Source: Catonia carolina (Eukaryota; Arthropoda; Insecta; Hemiptera; Achilidae). From it: DNA of 64,000 nucleotides. Under the pieces are notes generated by a model, which was not told where the DNA came from, ran no database searches, and saw only the letters and a list, made by a program, of their open reading frames with translations. The position numbers and the translations under genes were made by a program. Position 1 is the first letter of the stretch. Each line of letters opens with the position of its first letter. The stretch is taken from NCBI GenBank assembly GCA_035578175.1, contig JAQMRL010000001.1, positions 57,063,553 to 57,127,552 on the forward strand, read 5' to 3'. Shown one piece after another: positions 48,936 through 60,998 of the stretch.

Positions 48936-50014
48936 AAAAATATTGAAAAATGTCATAAATTAATTAAAAGCAACCATTCAATTACGTATTAGCCTGTGAA
49001 ACTGCTAATGATCAAGGTGATGATTCTCCCAGTTCTGAATAAACAATAAGTTAAAACTAACTAATTACTCTTAATAGATGTTAGAATTTTAAAGGAAATT
49101 TTGTTCTTATGACTTTGGGTTGAACTAGTATACGAAATACGCGTAAAATTAGATATTGTAATAACATTTGTATATTTTACCAATTAATTTTCTGACCGAT
49201 TCAGCATTTGGTCAGGTAAAAGTGTTTAAATCACAAAATAAAATTAAAAAAAATCAAATTAGAAACCTTGCAGAAATAAGTATACACGCTAAAAATCTTG
49301 AAAGTAAATCCAAAAGGCATTTGGGTTTCAGGTCAGTTTATAATCAGCCAACAGACATTGATAGGATCCGAGATCAATTAAATAGTTTAGGTTGTTAGCA
49401 AATTCCAGAAATGTAATTTTAGTACTATGATACATTGTTAAGGGTCAAAGTTTGGCGTTGGCGATCATAATTCGATTATTGTGCTTGCCATACAAAGTTT
49501 GTAGGTGATAGGTGGGGTATAGAGATCTTTAACCAGTGAAAGTTCAAACTTTGAACTTATGATATTACGCCCTTACTGCTTTACGGCATTGTTTTCAGTT
49601 AATTCATTACATCCGACAGTTTATTTCTAATTTTATACATTCCTTATGTGTTTACATTTTTTTGTATATAAACCAACTTGTGAAATATTTGAATTTATTA
49701 GTAGATAATTACCTTTCTTTAGAAGTTATTAAAATTATCTGGTTATAGGAAGCCGAGTGAAACTTCCTGACCCTTATGATTCCCATTGAAAAGACTTAAA
49801 AAATTAAAAAAAGCAAATACAGTGTCTCAAAAGTACAAACTCGTTTTTAAATAACATTGATAGAGTACAAAAATATTGAATCAACGAAATATTTCTTACA
49901 ATTTTATACAAAAATATTGAAATTACAATGAAACAAAATTATTATTAATAATAATAATAAATTACAATAACGCGTTAAAAGAAGTTTAAAATGATTTTCG
50001 GAGATCCGAATGGA

Positions 50015-50340
50015 GATTAATACTAGTTTCCTAACATTTTTGTAGCCACTTTTCGTAATGTCCCCTCATAAATGTTGGAAATCTCTCGTTCAATGTTCGC
50101 CTTCAATTTGTTAATTGTATGAGAATTGTTTTAAGAACGACACTTTATGCATATTCCCACAAGAAAATGTCTGCTGGTAGAAGAACTGGGAATCTTGGAG
50201 GTAACAACCCTTTTGATACCAAACTATAGTTAAAAAAAACCCCGAAAAATGTCTAGCGTATCTTCGGCAATATGGCAAGTTGTGGTATCTTGCTTGAACC
50301 TACATTATTGATTGTGCAAACATAACATTGCAACACACTG
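50015..50340 (-). pseudogene. IS630/Tc1-type transposase fossil, C-terminal half
   Basis: On the minus strand, across frames, it reads TCHIAEDTLDIFRG, SKGLLPPRFPVLLPADIFLWEY, then LKANIEREISNIYEG and a last helix VATKMLGN. This parallels the IS630-Tc1-mariner segment with GAT-HTA...PPRSPDLTPLDFFLWGY-K followed by LK--I--EI. The DNA-binding half and the first catalytic Asp region were not recovered. Several stops and shifts show decay. No terminal repeats were found. Confidence 0.6.
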
Positions 50341-50559
50341 ATAGATTTAGTTTTCCATGTAATTTTTTTAAGGTAATTTGTTGTCACATCAGGTCTCTAT
50401 TTGACAATCTTCCCCGTCACTTTGGTCGACCCCCCCCCACAACCAAAAGGACGATTTAATCTTCGATTCTTCGTGTTAACTCGTTAGGTTGTCGGTTATT
50501 CGGTTGTAGAATCGTGCGTATTTTTGTATTTAATAAAGGATTTTTGAAGTCATCGTGAG

Positions 50560-53115
50560 TATATTTGTTGCTTATGTAGTTACGTCCACCAGTGACTTGT
50601 TGGAAGAATTTAGACTGGAATCCTTGTACATTTTGATGTTGCTAAAATTTACGCGATGACTACTTTTTGGTGGGTTGACTTTTCTCACAAGCAGGCCGCG
50701 TAACTGCCTAATTTTAAATAAATAATGTATTGGTATTTTTTTATTTTTGGAGTTGAAACAACAGCAATCAAGATAAGCATCACTTAATATTAATTAACCA
50801 AGTATAGTAATCGATTTCTGATTTGAAAATTTTTGGTTATTTTGTGATAAAAAGCGTGATTATCAGACTGTTTTGAACAAATTAAATTATAACGTCTTTC
50901 TTTGAAAACAACATACCCATGTGCTTGGAAAATTTGAAAAGGAATTAGTGATTGTACTTGATTTGTTTAAGAAATAATTCCTTCTATACTGTACGTTCAA
51001 TGATCAAACGATTTTAATAGTTGGAGCTGAAAGAGATTGTCTGTTCAGTGGAAAACCGTTGCAAAGAAACAAATAAATCTTTTTTTATTTGTACGTTTAT
51101 TACTTACTGCCCGTTCAGGCTTAAAAACTGGTGAGGTACCCATTATATTTATAACTTTCTTTAAATAAATTACAATTATATTGACTTCGATATAAAAACT
51201 ATGAAGTTATAATTGGCTGAAACACTACTTATTTTAATCGTTACTAATTGTTAAACAATATGATTTAATCAATTTTATGTTTATGAAAAATTACGCTTTG
51301 TTAAAAATAAAAAATATGTGAAATTTTAAATATCTAACGAATAAAATGTTTCAAAGGTATTTTCCTGATTTGTTAAATAAATTTTAAATGAATTGTACAG
51401 CAAAAATTTAATAAAAACGGTGAAATGGAAATACAACAGAGAAATTTTGTCGTGCTGTGTGCAAAAAGAGTCGTCTTATCTGACAGACTGCCAAGATTTT
51501 ATTGGAAAGGACCGGGATGGTGTACAATGTACAACTGTGTGACTACAGTACATACTCTGTAATGTCTTTACATTTGCTACTAACAAAACATTGTACCGTA
51601 CTGCAAGCAGTGTACTTAATTCAATAACAGACAAGTGCTTGTTTCTTTTCTTAAAAGCAAAATGGTTAAAGGACTCTTAAAAAGAAAAATGAATATATAA
51701 TAATAAAATAACTTTTGATATTTGTATGAGAACCAAATAAAGAAACATTTATATTTTCAAAAGATATTAGATTTTCGTTGAATCGTATTAACCAAACAAC
51801 GTTAAAATGCGATTAAGGAGGAAATGGATCAAGGATCTGATGTTTTAGGATCTATATATCACTTATAAATAATAAAGAAATGTATAATGGATAAAAAACA
51901 AATAGATGAGATGTCGGAGATCTGTCAGTGAACGGTGCTCTTCATGCACGTCACTCATGCCATGTCACTCATTCTTTCACCTACCATCACACTCACTGGT
52001 TGTTTATTTGTAACAGTTGAAAATTTCAAAAATAAAGCAAAAAAAAGTTTGTGGTTGACAATAGCAAAGGTGAATACACGATTTGGTACTGCAAAAATCT
52101 ATTTTACTATTTGATTTAAAATAAATAATATAAGTAAATTAATGAACATTTGTAACGTTTTTAAGAACAAATTAATATAGCGCACTAATATTAGGTTTCT
52201 ACATTTTTATGAAATTTATCCTTCTGGTTATGGGTAAAAACTTTCAACTGAATTAGATATTTCACCTACCGAGTTCTATTTTTTAATATATTTTTCAATC
52301 TTGAATTTCGAATCTATTGCCAATTCTGACTTAGAATGTTCTTGTTTAAACAACGGAAAAATTGTAACAATATTTAAACATCAAAAATATATAAAACTTG
52401 TACATCAGCAAACAAAAGAATGCTACACGTTTATTTCTGTTTATATAAAGACACATAACTTTTGTCGATAGCTTAAAAAATTGCCCATTGGCTTAAGAAA
52501 TGATTGGTTTAAATGTGGCATAATTTTTGAGATCCTATCTGGGAATCCAATTAAGAACCCTTCGCTTTAAATATTCTAGAATTAAAAACCAATGATCTTA
52601 AATAAAAAATACTAAATGTTTTGTTATAACCCTTAACAGCATCGGATTAGATTATCAATATTGAGATCATTATCAAGATTCTCAAGTGTTGCCTGTTTTG
52701 ATCAGGAATTACTAATTTACAAAAAAATTCACCACGGAATTGTTTCTTGTTAAATTGATGGGTACCAATTGAAATCAAGTATAACGTAAGTACGAAGTGG
52801 GGGGAATGTTCTGCTCTAAGAAATAAATGAGTGAAATTGATATCAAAATCATTTACTTTCTACCTAACCAAGAACTTCTAACAAAATGAATATATTTTTG
52901 CAGATTGTTTATTTATTTTCTTTTGTCACTTAAAAAAAACTAAAAATTAGATGATTAATGGGCAAAATGTGGCTTGAATGACATGAAGAAAATGAACACC
53001 TACGTGTTATATCATATTTTTATGCCTGTACTGTATTTCAAAATTATCTAGTTGTTATTTTTAAAATGTGTTAAATTATTTTTTAATCCTGTAGTAAATC
53101 TTTGATTAATTTTTC
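50560..53115. other. No recognisable feature
   Basis: AT-rich; no supported open frame or repeat. Confidence 0.45.
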
Positions 53116-53119
53116 TTTA

Positions 53120-53340
53120 ATCTCCTCTGCGGAATTTCAGGTAGGTGTGGTGTACCCATTCTTTTTAATTAAGAGATTTATTTGTTCGTCAGGTTTTCTT
53201 TGAAATTATCTGCAGTACCAATTTCATAATATTAATAAGTGAGGGATTCCTAATTCATTGTGTATATTTTTTTACATACCTACCAACGGGAGTTGACGAT
53301 AATTCAAAGTACTTAAGAATGAGCTGCTGTATACAAAACA
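53120..53340 (+). repeat. Dispersed repeat, copy related to 27130-27350
   Basis: Shares ordered blocks with the other copy, strongest at GCGGAATTTCAGGTAGGTGT and AATATTAATA. Divergence is high and the boundaries are uncertain. Confidence 0.38.
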
Positions 53341-54077
53341 ATTGTTATTAGAAGTGGAACCATTAATTTGACAAGCTTATGAAAATATAGGTTTTAGAAG
53401 GTACTTGTAAACAGAAAGTCTCGTTTTCATGGCAGGTAAGATGGTTTTACTATAAGACCGTATAGAAGTTTTGTTCTTTTAGTTAATTATAGTTATTTTA
53501 GTTTTGTTAGTGGCTCGACCAGGTAAAGTGTTATTCAAGTGTACCTTCTAAATATATATCTTAATTTAATTGTGGAAACTCTGCGTTCTTTATGGAAATA
53601 AGCGGACACATACCAGGAATATACGCATTGAGTTCCAGAAGTCTAATGTACTTTGGTCTACTTGGAAATGTATTTTTAATAAGTGATGTTTTTGATATTT
53701 TAAAAATATAACTTCCTAATCTAATTAGTCTGTATACTCCGTCTGAATTTCCATTTCATTACATTATGTGAATGTGTGCCATCACATTTGGAAAGCCACT
53801 GAACAACATTTACCACTTTCACGTAACATTTACAACTGTATATGGAAACTGAACAAAAGCCTAAGGCTAACAATCCTTTGCTTTGTAATGGGTACGACTA
53901 TTTACCAAATTTTTTGAATTTGTCTACTTGTGAACTGTTGCAACGCATTATATAATTTATCTGCGTGAAATAAAAAATAAGTTTTATTTATAAACCACCA
54001 AATTCCTTTTATGAATATTAATTTATTTTATTCTGTGCTTAAAGTTTCTACTTATTCGTTATTTGAACTATAAAAGT

Positions 54078-54715
54078 TGTAGGGGTAAAAATATCGTCCC
54101 ATGAGGAATTGTTCGATTTGCTATGTAATTTATTAATATTGTATTTATTATTTACGGTGTATCAGCTTTCAAGTTTGATCTTATTATTTTTCATTTACCT
54201 TGTCCCTTATTTCATTCAATAAAACAGTATTCACATTTAACATATTATGGTTTTTATTTAATTATTGTTTCATCATTACATAACATTCTTTATAATTATC
54301 ATCATGCTAATTTTCATAATCTTTAAAAATGTCTGTTTTGAAATGTAGGTTAAATATACATGTATTTTTATTATTTGTTAGTTGTTCATTAATTTGTTTT
54401 TCTATTAAATGAGTCTTTTTCTTATATTACAATTATGATATAATTAAATCATATTATAGTTATGATTTGTATTTAAAAATAATTATGTGAATGGGACGTT
54501 GAAAATAATACGTGTTATTAGTTTGAGGTTTCACGCCCCATTAAAAAATTTACAATAATCCTTTCTTCTTCTTAGTTGCCTAGTAACCATATTTTGTTTA
54601 TTAGAATTAAATAATTTTTAAATATTTCATCTTAATCAGCTGGAATTATTCATCTTTATTTACATAGACTCAAATGTAAACAACTCCAGGTGTCCAGTAA
54701 ATTTGTCTTATTACA
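54078..54715 (-). repeat. 3' LTR of the Gypsy-type element
   Basis: Begins TGTAGGGGTAAAA and ends CTTATTACA on the plus strand. About 98% identical to the partner at 60999-61636. Confidence 0.93.
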
Positions 54716-54733
54716 AATATCCCCACCTTTAAA
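54716..54733 (-). other. Polypurine tract
   Basis: On the minus strand AAAGGTGGGGATATT directly precedes the 3' LTR. The short LTR element has the matching AATATCCCCAC at 1354. This is the expected position for plus-strand priming. Confidence 0.7.
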
Positions 54734-55500
54734 TTTTGAAAACAAAGAAAATTTTTTATTATAATCTAAATTTTGAATTTGTTTGATAAATTTAAAGAAA
54801 AAATATGGCCAAATGTTTTAAAATTATGTTACTAAACAACCTTACAATATTTACTATTCAGACAACATTACCAGAACAAAATACAACTTAATAAATTACG
54901 TAAACAAATTGCCAACAAAATAATTGATCAACAAACAAGATGAGTAGCTCAGTAGACAGACAGGAACACAACACAACACAATCAAGTAACACAAAATAAA
55001 TTCTTTCACATTTACCGTGATATGAACATCTATTAAATACTAAATCCACATAGTGATTTATATGTCCATCACATATTAAATCCACCTACCAAACAAGCAT
55101 TAACATAGCATAATTAAACGGATTATGTAAACAAATATTAATAACGGAACACAACTATAAAACATATATACATAAAATCTTCTCACACTTATCGTGATTA
55201 GTATACCTTGCACTAATATTTATTTTAGGCATTTTATTTTTAACAAAACTCATTAGCGATTCATTAAGTTCACCAAGGTTGTTAATTTGTTTTGTTTGGA
55301 AATTCCTACCAACATTTACTTTATTAATTACATTGTTTTTAACAACATTCTTCATAGATATTTTAGTCTTAATTCCATTGCTATCCATATTTTCATTTTA
55401 AGTATTTAAACTTTAGTTTTGTTAATTGTATTATTCCTAACAAATCTACCACTAAGATACTATGGTATAATTTCATTCAAAGTATTTTTTACATATTGCT
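54734..55500 (-). other. Untranslated 3' region of the Gypsy-type element
   Basis: Between the end of integrase and the polypurine tract. It holds two unrecognised minus-strand frames of 65 and 77 codons (54888-55085, 55155-55388). The second is Lys/Asn-rich without a signal peptide or membrane segment, so an env gene is not supported. CACACTTATCGTGATTA at 55187 resembles CACTTATTGTGATTAAA at 1631 in the short relative. Confidence 0.5.
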
Positions 55501-55504
55501 TTAT

Positions 55505-56700
55505 TTATAAAAAATAATTCATTCTTGTTACCCTTTAATAACAGAATATTTTTATTTTCACAAACTTTGATAACATCAAAAGGACCCCTATACCTATGTG
55601 TACATTTTTTACTATATTTCTTGCCCTTATTTGAAAGCTCAAAATTTTTAATGAATACTTGATCTCCTACATTAAATATTATTTTACTTATTTTATGTTT
55701 ATTATAATTTTTCTTTCAGTAGCTATTTCTTTTAATTTTTTAGTAATTTCTTTATTTATCAAGCTTAAATCAAGATCAGTATTTTTCTTTCCTATTTCAG
55801 GGAATTTTATATTTTCACAGGCTATGTCTACTATCTTTTTCCCAAACATCACTTCTACTGGTCTGTGGTTAATGGTAATGTTTATGTTATAATTTATAAG
55901 ATTTTCTATTATTGTTATATACTTATATCATTCAACGTGACGTTTTCCTGTTAGAAATATCCTGAGTAGTGTCCCAAATTGCTATAGGTATCTCTCAGAC
56001 ATGTTAGACTGAGGGTGAAATATTGATAACATTCCTGATTTAATTCCTTAATTTATTAGTCCATTTTGCCAAATATTACTTGTAAATTGTTTTCCGCGAT
56101 CGCTGACAATGGTCTCAGGTTTCCCCACATGTTCAATGAATTTTTTAACCTTACTTAATCAAGTGGTTGCATTTGCTTTCTTAATAGTATATAATTTTAC
56201 AAATTTAGAGAATCCACATACTAATATGAACACATATTCAAATCCTAAATAAGTTCTCGGCATTGGGCCAAATAAATCACAATATACCTTTTGTAACTTC
56301 CTCCTTGGTACCTCTGTTATACATATCCCAGTCATATTATGGTTATTGATTTTCACACGTTGGCACAGGTCACACCATTTTACTATCTGTTTTACTAATT
56401 TTCTAAGACTTTTCACACTACAGTTCTCAGAAACATTAGTAATGGTTTTGAATATTCCCGTATGGCCTAATTCTTCATGAAACAATTTAATTACCTCAAA
56501 ACGTTTATTAAGTGGCACTACTATTTTGAACTTTTGTTCATTAATTTTCCTATGAAACAATATATTGTTGTACATTACATAGTTTTTCATAAATTCAGTT
56601 CTACCAGAATCTAAACTCTTCATAATTTTATTACAATAGCTACATTATTCTTGTTCTATTTTAATTTTATCAAACAATTTACTTAAAGGCCTGCTTTAAA
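55505..56700 (-). pseudogene. Integrase region of the Gypsy-type element
   Basis: On the minus strand the zinc-binding domain has HEELGH...CDLC (H-x4-H, C-x2-C). The catalytic core follows with the first Asp in DLFGPMP, the second in IVSDRGKQF and a Glu in HPQSNMSERY. Further on, VGDQVFIKNFEL and a RYRGPFDVIK segment fit the C-terminal GPY/F module found in Gypsy integrases. In-frame stops occur at about 56157, 56050 and 55985, and a frame change is needed before the GPF module. It therefore cannot make active protein. All three catalytic residues are still visible in order. Confidence 0.85.
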
Positions 56701-56820
56701 TTTTTAGTTGGAACACCTTGTACCCTACATTTTCATTTTCTATAAACTCCTGTTCATTAATTCTAGACAAAAAATCTGGTACTATATTGTCTTTTCCTTT
56801 TATAAATTCCCAGTTTAAAA

Positions 56821-57288
56821 TTATTGTAGGTACAATATCCAGCGAAGTATCCTACCATTGTTGACTTTACAAGTTGATAAGAAAATTAAAGCCTGATGTT
56901 CTGTTCTAACTATCACCTCATTGCCTAACAGGTAACCCCTTAATTTCATACAAGCAAACACCACTGATAGTAATTCTTTCTCAGTAGTAGAATATTTGAG
57001 CTCATGGCAATTTAATTTTCTACTTACAAAGTAAACAACATCATGCTGACCCGAAGTATCTATTTGGTATAAAACAGCACCTATACTGTATTTATTTGCA
57101 TCACAGCCAAGGTAAAACTTCTTATTAAAATCTGGATGTCTTAAAATTATAGTATCTAGAAACGCTTCTTTTATTCTACTAAAAGCAATTTCATGTTTAT
57201 CTTTCCATTTAAACTTATTGTTTTTAGACAAAATATCACTAAACTCACTTGTCAATTCTGAATAATTTCTATGAAATTTTCTATAGAA
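56821..57288 (-). pseudogene. RNase H region of the Gypsy-type element
   Basis: The 144-residue open frame starts after a break with RT. GCDANKYSIGAVLYQ contains the first Asp. YSTTEKELLSVVFA contains the Glu, and VRTEHQALIFLS stands where Gypsy RNase H usually has T-D-H, so an Asp is replaced by Glu. It ends RILRW. A short connector LNWEFIKGKDNIVPDFLSR follows in another frame towards integrase, as usual for this family. The domain degrades the RNA strand of the hybrid during reverse transcription. Confidence 0.85.
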
Positions 57289-57295
57289 ATTAACA

Positions 57296-58160
57296 CATCC
57301 AAGAAATGACTAATTCTTTTAAATTTCTGGGAGCTTTATAATTTTGTATTATTTTTACCTTTTCCGGATCTATGGCTATACCATCCTTGCTTACTATGTA
57401 GCCTAAGTACTTAATTTTTTCTGCTAAAAATTCACTTTTCTTTAATTTCAGTTTTACATTATATGTACGTAATCTATTAAACAACATTTCTAATCTTTTT
57501 ATATGTGTATTTAAATCATTAGATACTACAATTAAATCGTCTACATACATCATAATGAATTCCAAAACTTCTTCTCCTAAAGCAAAACTCAAAGCTTTAA
57601 TAAATTCAGCTACTGAACATTTTAAACTAAATGGCAGACGTTTATAGCAATAATTCCAACCATTGAAAAGAAATGAAACATGTTTCCTGCTTTCAGGGTC
57701 TAATAAAACCTGTAAAAACCCACTGGTCAGATCAAATGAACTAATATATCTCACCCCCTGCATTCTCATTAGAATGTTGTCAATGCTTTCCGGTTGAGTA
57801 CAGTCCGAAACTATAGCCTTATTCAATGCTCTAGCATCTAGGCAGACCCTGATTTCATTATCTGGTTTTTTCACTACTACTAAGGGGTTAGAAAATTCAG
57901 AATTGCTAAATTCTAAAATATCTTCATTTATTAGTTTATCTATCTCTGCCTGCACAGCTTCCCTATATGCATATGGTACTGGGTATGATTTTTTAACAAT
58001 TTTTACTGTTGAATCTACTCTTAACTTGCATACATAATCTTTTATCAACCCTGGGTTATTTGAAAATAAATCTCTATTATTTTCAAATGTTTCAATTAAT
58101 TTTAACTTAATATTATCGCAGCTACCCTTATCATTGTCTAAAATTTTATTAATTGACTTT
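57296..58160 (-). pseudogene. Reverse transcriptase region of the Gypsy-type element
   Basis: Open over about 285 codons. Motifs in order: SYPVPYAYREAVQAEIDKLI, EFSNPLVVVKKPDNEIRVCL, ISSFDLTSGFLQVLLDPESR (catalytic Asp), FNGWNYCYKRLPFSLKCSVA, and MMYVDDLIVVS with the YVDD box at 57537-57548, then KSEFLAEKIKYLGYIVSKDG. This is a full Ty3/Gypsy RT palm. The frame is lost at NLKEL near 57300; a frameshift there separates it from the SFLGCVNFYRKF connection to RNase H. The upstream break from protease is a stop at about 58166. Confidence 0.92.
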
Positions 58161-58244
58161 AATTGTTATTCCCATTCTTTATTCTGCTTTCCATCTGTGT
58201 CAAGTACCTTCAAATTACAGCTATGTATTTCTACATTCTTACTT

Positions 58245-58695
58245 TCAGAAAAACTGACTATCTTTCCCTATACAAAATAAATAATTTTTAAAATCTAATT
58301 TAACTTTGTTTTTACAAAAAAAATCATATCCTAGTAAAATATCCACATTTAACCCTTTTATCACAAAAAATGTATAAATACATAAAGTACTGGCTATTTT
58401 AAATTGAATTATTACTTGCCTATTTATACCAGATTTTTTCTTACCTGCCGCAGTTATTATTGTAATAGCTTTAACTGACAATCTAGAAAAACTTTCATTC
58501 ACGCCAGTCTCTAATTGTTTTAAAAATTCCTGACTAATTGCGGTAATATTGCTACCTGTATCACATAGAACATTAAACATCTTACCCTTTATATCAATAA
58601 CAATTTCAACCAATTTTATTTCCTTTTCAACTCTATTATTTTTTTCAATGAATAATGTTTCCTCCTGTAACAGTTCATCACTTAAATCATCATTA
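58245..58695 (-). pseudogene. Aspartic protease region of the Gypsy-type element
   Basis: Contains FNVLCDTGSNITAIS, the D-T-G-S active-site loop of retropepsins, and further on DILLGYDFF, the second conserved hydrophobic-Gly motif. Upstream, an acidic linker DDLSDELLQEET precedes the domain. The frame ends at DSQFF, one frameshift away from the following VSFSESKNVEIH segment. In active elements this enzyme cuts Gag-Pol into its parts. Confidence 0.85.
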
Positions 58696-58904
58696 AATAT
58701 AAAAATTAATCAACTTATGATTGGGACTTTCACTACGAATTTCATTTAAATTTATGCATTCAAACTCAGTATTGCTTTGGTTGTTTACATTCTTCATTCT
58801 AAGTTTAATAAGAGTATCCTTTTCATTTTTATTGAATCCTATACCATTGTCAGACGCACGGGATAAATTTATACATGATCGCTCAATTTTTTATACATCT
58901 GTAT

Positions 58905-59815
58905 CTAGTTTGACCGTTCATTTTCTGTATGAACCTCTGCCTCAACTTCAATTGAGTTCACCTTAATATCTGATTTTTTGTCATTATTTTGGTTAGTTTC
59001 GTACCTATTTCTATAATTATTATTTTCACCTCTACTGCTATCTCGGTAGTAGTTAAATCTGTTATTGTTTTGTCCTTTGTTAAAATTATCTCTATTATTA
59101 TTGTAATTATTATAATTTTTTCTATTTTCATTATAAGGCCTATTTCTATCATTGCTATTGTAATTTTTATTTGGAATGTAATTTTTATTATTATTTCTGT
59201 ATTTATTACCATAGTTAGTGTTTCTATAATTACCATTCTGTTCGTTATTGTTATTATTTTCCATGTCAAATCTTTGTCTTTTATAAAACTTATCGTCATT
59301 TTTAAACTGATTTTGTTGACCTATCTCAATCATGTGTTCTCTACCTACTCCGGAACTTTCCATTTCATCTAGTAATTTTATAAAACTTTCTACATCCTTA
59401 ATATTACCAATAACCCTCGCTCTGTTGACGCTATTGTTAAAATGTCTACCTATTAATTTTATTAACTCTGTTTCAGATAAATAAGGTTCTAAATATTTAG
59501 CCTTGTTAACCTTTTTCATAAAATATATTGACATTTTAGTATTTCTATTTGGAATGAACCGTCCGAATTGTAAATTTTGTCTTGTTTCTGATTGTACATT
59601 GTCGTTCCAAAATTTTTCTTCAAATTTGAAAATAAATTCTTCTAAACTATCAACATTATCTCTAACATACACCCACCAAGTTGAACCACATATATCTGCC
59701 ATTAATCCCTCATTAATTATTGATTTTATGATTTTCCAACTCTTAATATCATTACATTTTATATCATACTTTAGTGAATTTATAAATTCCATTGGATTTC
59801 TGTCTACAAACTTTA
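58905..59815 (-). pseudogene. Gag capsid-nucleocapsid part of the Gypsy-type element
   Basis: The open frame begins around FVDRNPMEFINSLKYDI and continues with STWWVYVRDNVDSLEEFIF, KFEEKFWNDNVQSETRQ, FGRFIPNRNTKMSIYFMKKV and YLEPYLSETELIKLIGRHF. This is the helical retrotransposon-gag capsid pattern (the FxxxFW, then a ...L...GR core). The C-terminal 110 residues are an Asn/Arg/Tyr-rich tract (NNNNEQNGNYRNTNYGNK and similar) instead of a CCHC zinc knuckle. Such basic low-complexity tracts can bind RNA. A frame break at about 59830 separates it from the upstream Gag part. Confidence 0.8.
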
Positions 59816-60072
59816 TTTAATATTATCACCATTGTTGTTATTATTAATTTTACCTACATAAACTCCTTGCTCTACATACTTGTCTACATTTATTTTAAGA
59901 TTCTCAATATTCTCTTGCAAAACATTTTGATTTTCCTTTACTCCCTCTAAAGAATCATTTATTTCTACCATAAACTTATTCTGTTCTAAAAAGCTATCTT
60001 TAATGCTTGTTATTTGTTTTTTGTCTGTAGCTATTTCATTAATTACTTTATCTACTCTAGAATTTATTTTAT

Positions 60073-60900
60073 TTACTTTGTGTTCATTTTTTTTAACCCT
60101 TTATTAATCATAAAATTTTGTTCCTGAACTACTCCCTTAATTGAATCTATTTCGTTTTTATTAATTTTAAGTTTATTATCAAAATCTTTTCTTATTTCTG
60201 ACCTAAACTCTTCGATTATTATCAAACTATCTTTTTTCATCTCATCCCTAAGCTCTCTAATATCCCTTTCTTGTTTATCTAATCTACAATCCAAACTATT
60301 TATTTTCTCAGCTAATTCTTTTCTATGAAATAAAAATTCTTTTCTGTGTTGGGTTATGTTGTCTGTCTGCTCACCTATTTTGTCTGCCTGCTTATCTATT
60401 TTGTCCCCTAGTTCACTTTTTTGTTGAGTTATTAAACTCATAAGATGTTGAAACATATTTGTAATCATATTATTCTGAGCATCGTTACTATTATTACCAT
60501 TATCACTCATACCCACTGCGTCATCTGATGTCGTCTCCAGCAAACCTGCTACCTGGTTCACATGAATTGGTCCTGGCAATCCTACCTCGTCCAGTTCCTT
60601 CCCCTTTGATTTGTCGTCCATGTTTGCTCCATCCTCGTGTTCATCCTCCGACGATTCATCCTCTTCAGGCTCATCATCTTTCCTTTTTTCTTTAAATGGA
60701 GTTAGATTCCTTTCCGCTGCAGGAGAAACAATCTTGAATAAATATGAATCCGGATTATGGCCTTCATCAACTAACATCTTATGCAGTCGTTCCATGAGTA
60801 TTGCTTTATTTCCTTTATCTTCCCTTCCACGTCTTTTTAGTTCTAATTTTAGATCTAGAACATGAAGATCTTTTAATTTTTTAAAATTACTTTCTGACAT
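60073..60900 (-). CDS. Gag N-terminal part with SAP-like domain and coiled coil
   Basis: An open frame of 275 codons starting at ATG 60900, 98 bp inside the 5' LTR. Residues about 8-42 (LKDLHVLDLKLELKRRGRED, then GNKAILMERLHKML) fit the SAP motif: two helices, a conserved Gly after the first, and an alternating Leu pattern; SAP domains bind DNA in chromatin proteins. Then comes an acidic stretch (DDEPEEDESSEDEHEDG), an Asn-rich linker, and a long coiled coil from about residue 150 to the end (DKIDKQADKIGEQTD, KLDKQERDIRELRDEM-like heptads). The frame stops after an A8 run at 60095-60102; beyond it the coiled coil goes on in the next frame to about 59830. The SAP call is by eye. Confidence 0.75.
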   Translation of the reverse strand: MSESNFKKLKDLHVLDLKLELKRRGREDKGNKAILMERLHKMLVDEGHNPDSYLFKIVSPAAERNLTPFKEKRKDDEPEEDESSEDEHEDGANMDDKSKGKELDEVGLPGPIHVNQVAGLLETTSDDAVGMSDNGNNSNDAQNNMITNMFQHLMSLITQQKSELGDKIDKQADKIGEQTDNITQHRKEFLFHRKELAEKINSLDCRLDKQERDIRELRDEMKKDSLIIIEEFRSEIRKDFDNKLKINKNEIDSIKGVVQEQNFMINKGLKKMNTK

Positions 60901-60979
60901 GACTTCTTAAAATCCTTGACAAATTTAAATTCTTATTTTATACTTATTATTCTTGCAAATCCTTTTCCATGAGTTTTCC

Positions 60980-60998
60980 CCACATCAGGATGCCAATT
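60980..60998 (-). other. Primer-binding site
   Basis: On the minus strand, two bases after the 5' LTR, TGGCATCCTGATGTGGGG starts with TGG, complementary to the CCA end of a tRNA. With one gap it resembles sites for tRNA-Lys; the tRNA identity is tentative. Confidence 0.6.

Noticed and set aside
49168..49398. 76-codon frame ending RDQLNSLGC
   Set aside because: Protein-like composition, but no family, splice or promoter support.
54888..55388. Possible env gene in the Gypsy-type element
   Set aside because: The two short frames have no signal peptide, cleavage site or membrane anchor in a consistent frame.
58958..59372. Long overlapping open frames on both strands beside Gag
   Set aside because: They are out-of-frame readings of the AAT/AAC-rich nucleocapsid tract; Ile/Val/Phe-only composition shows they are shadows.
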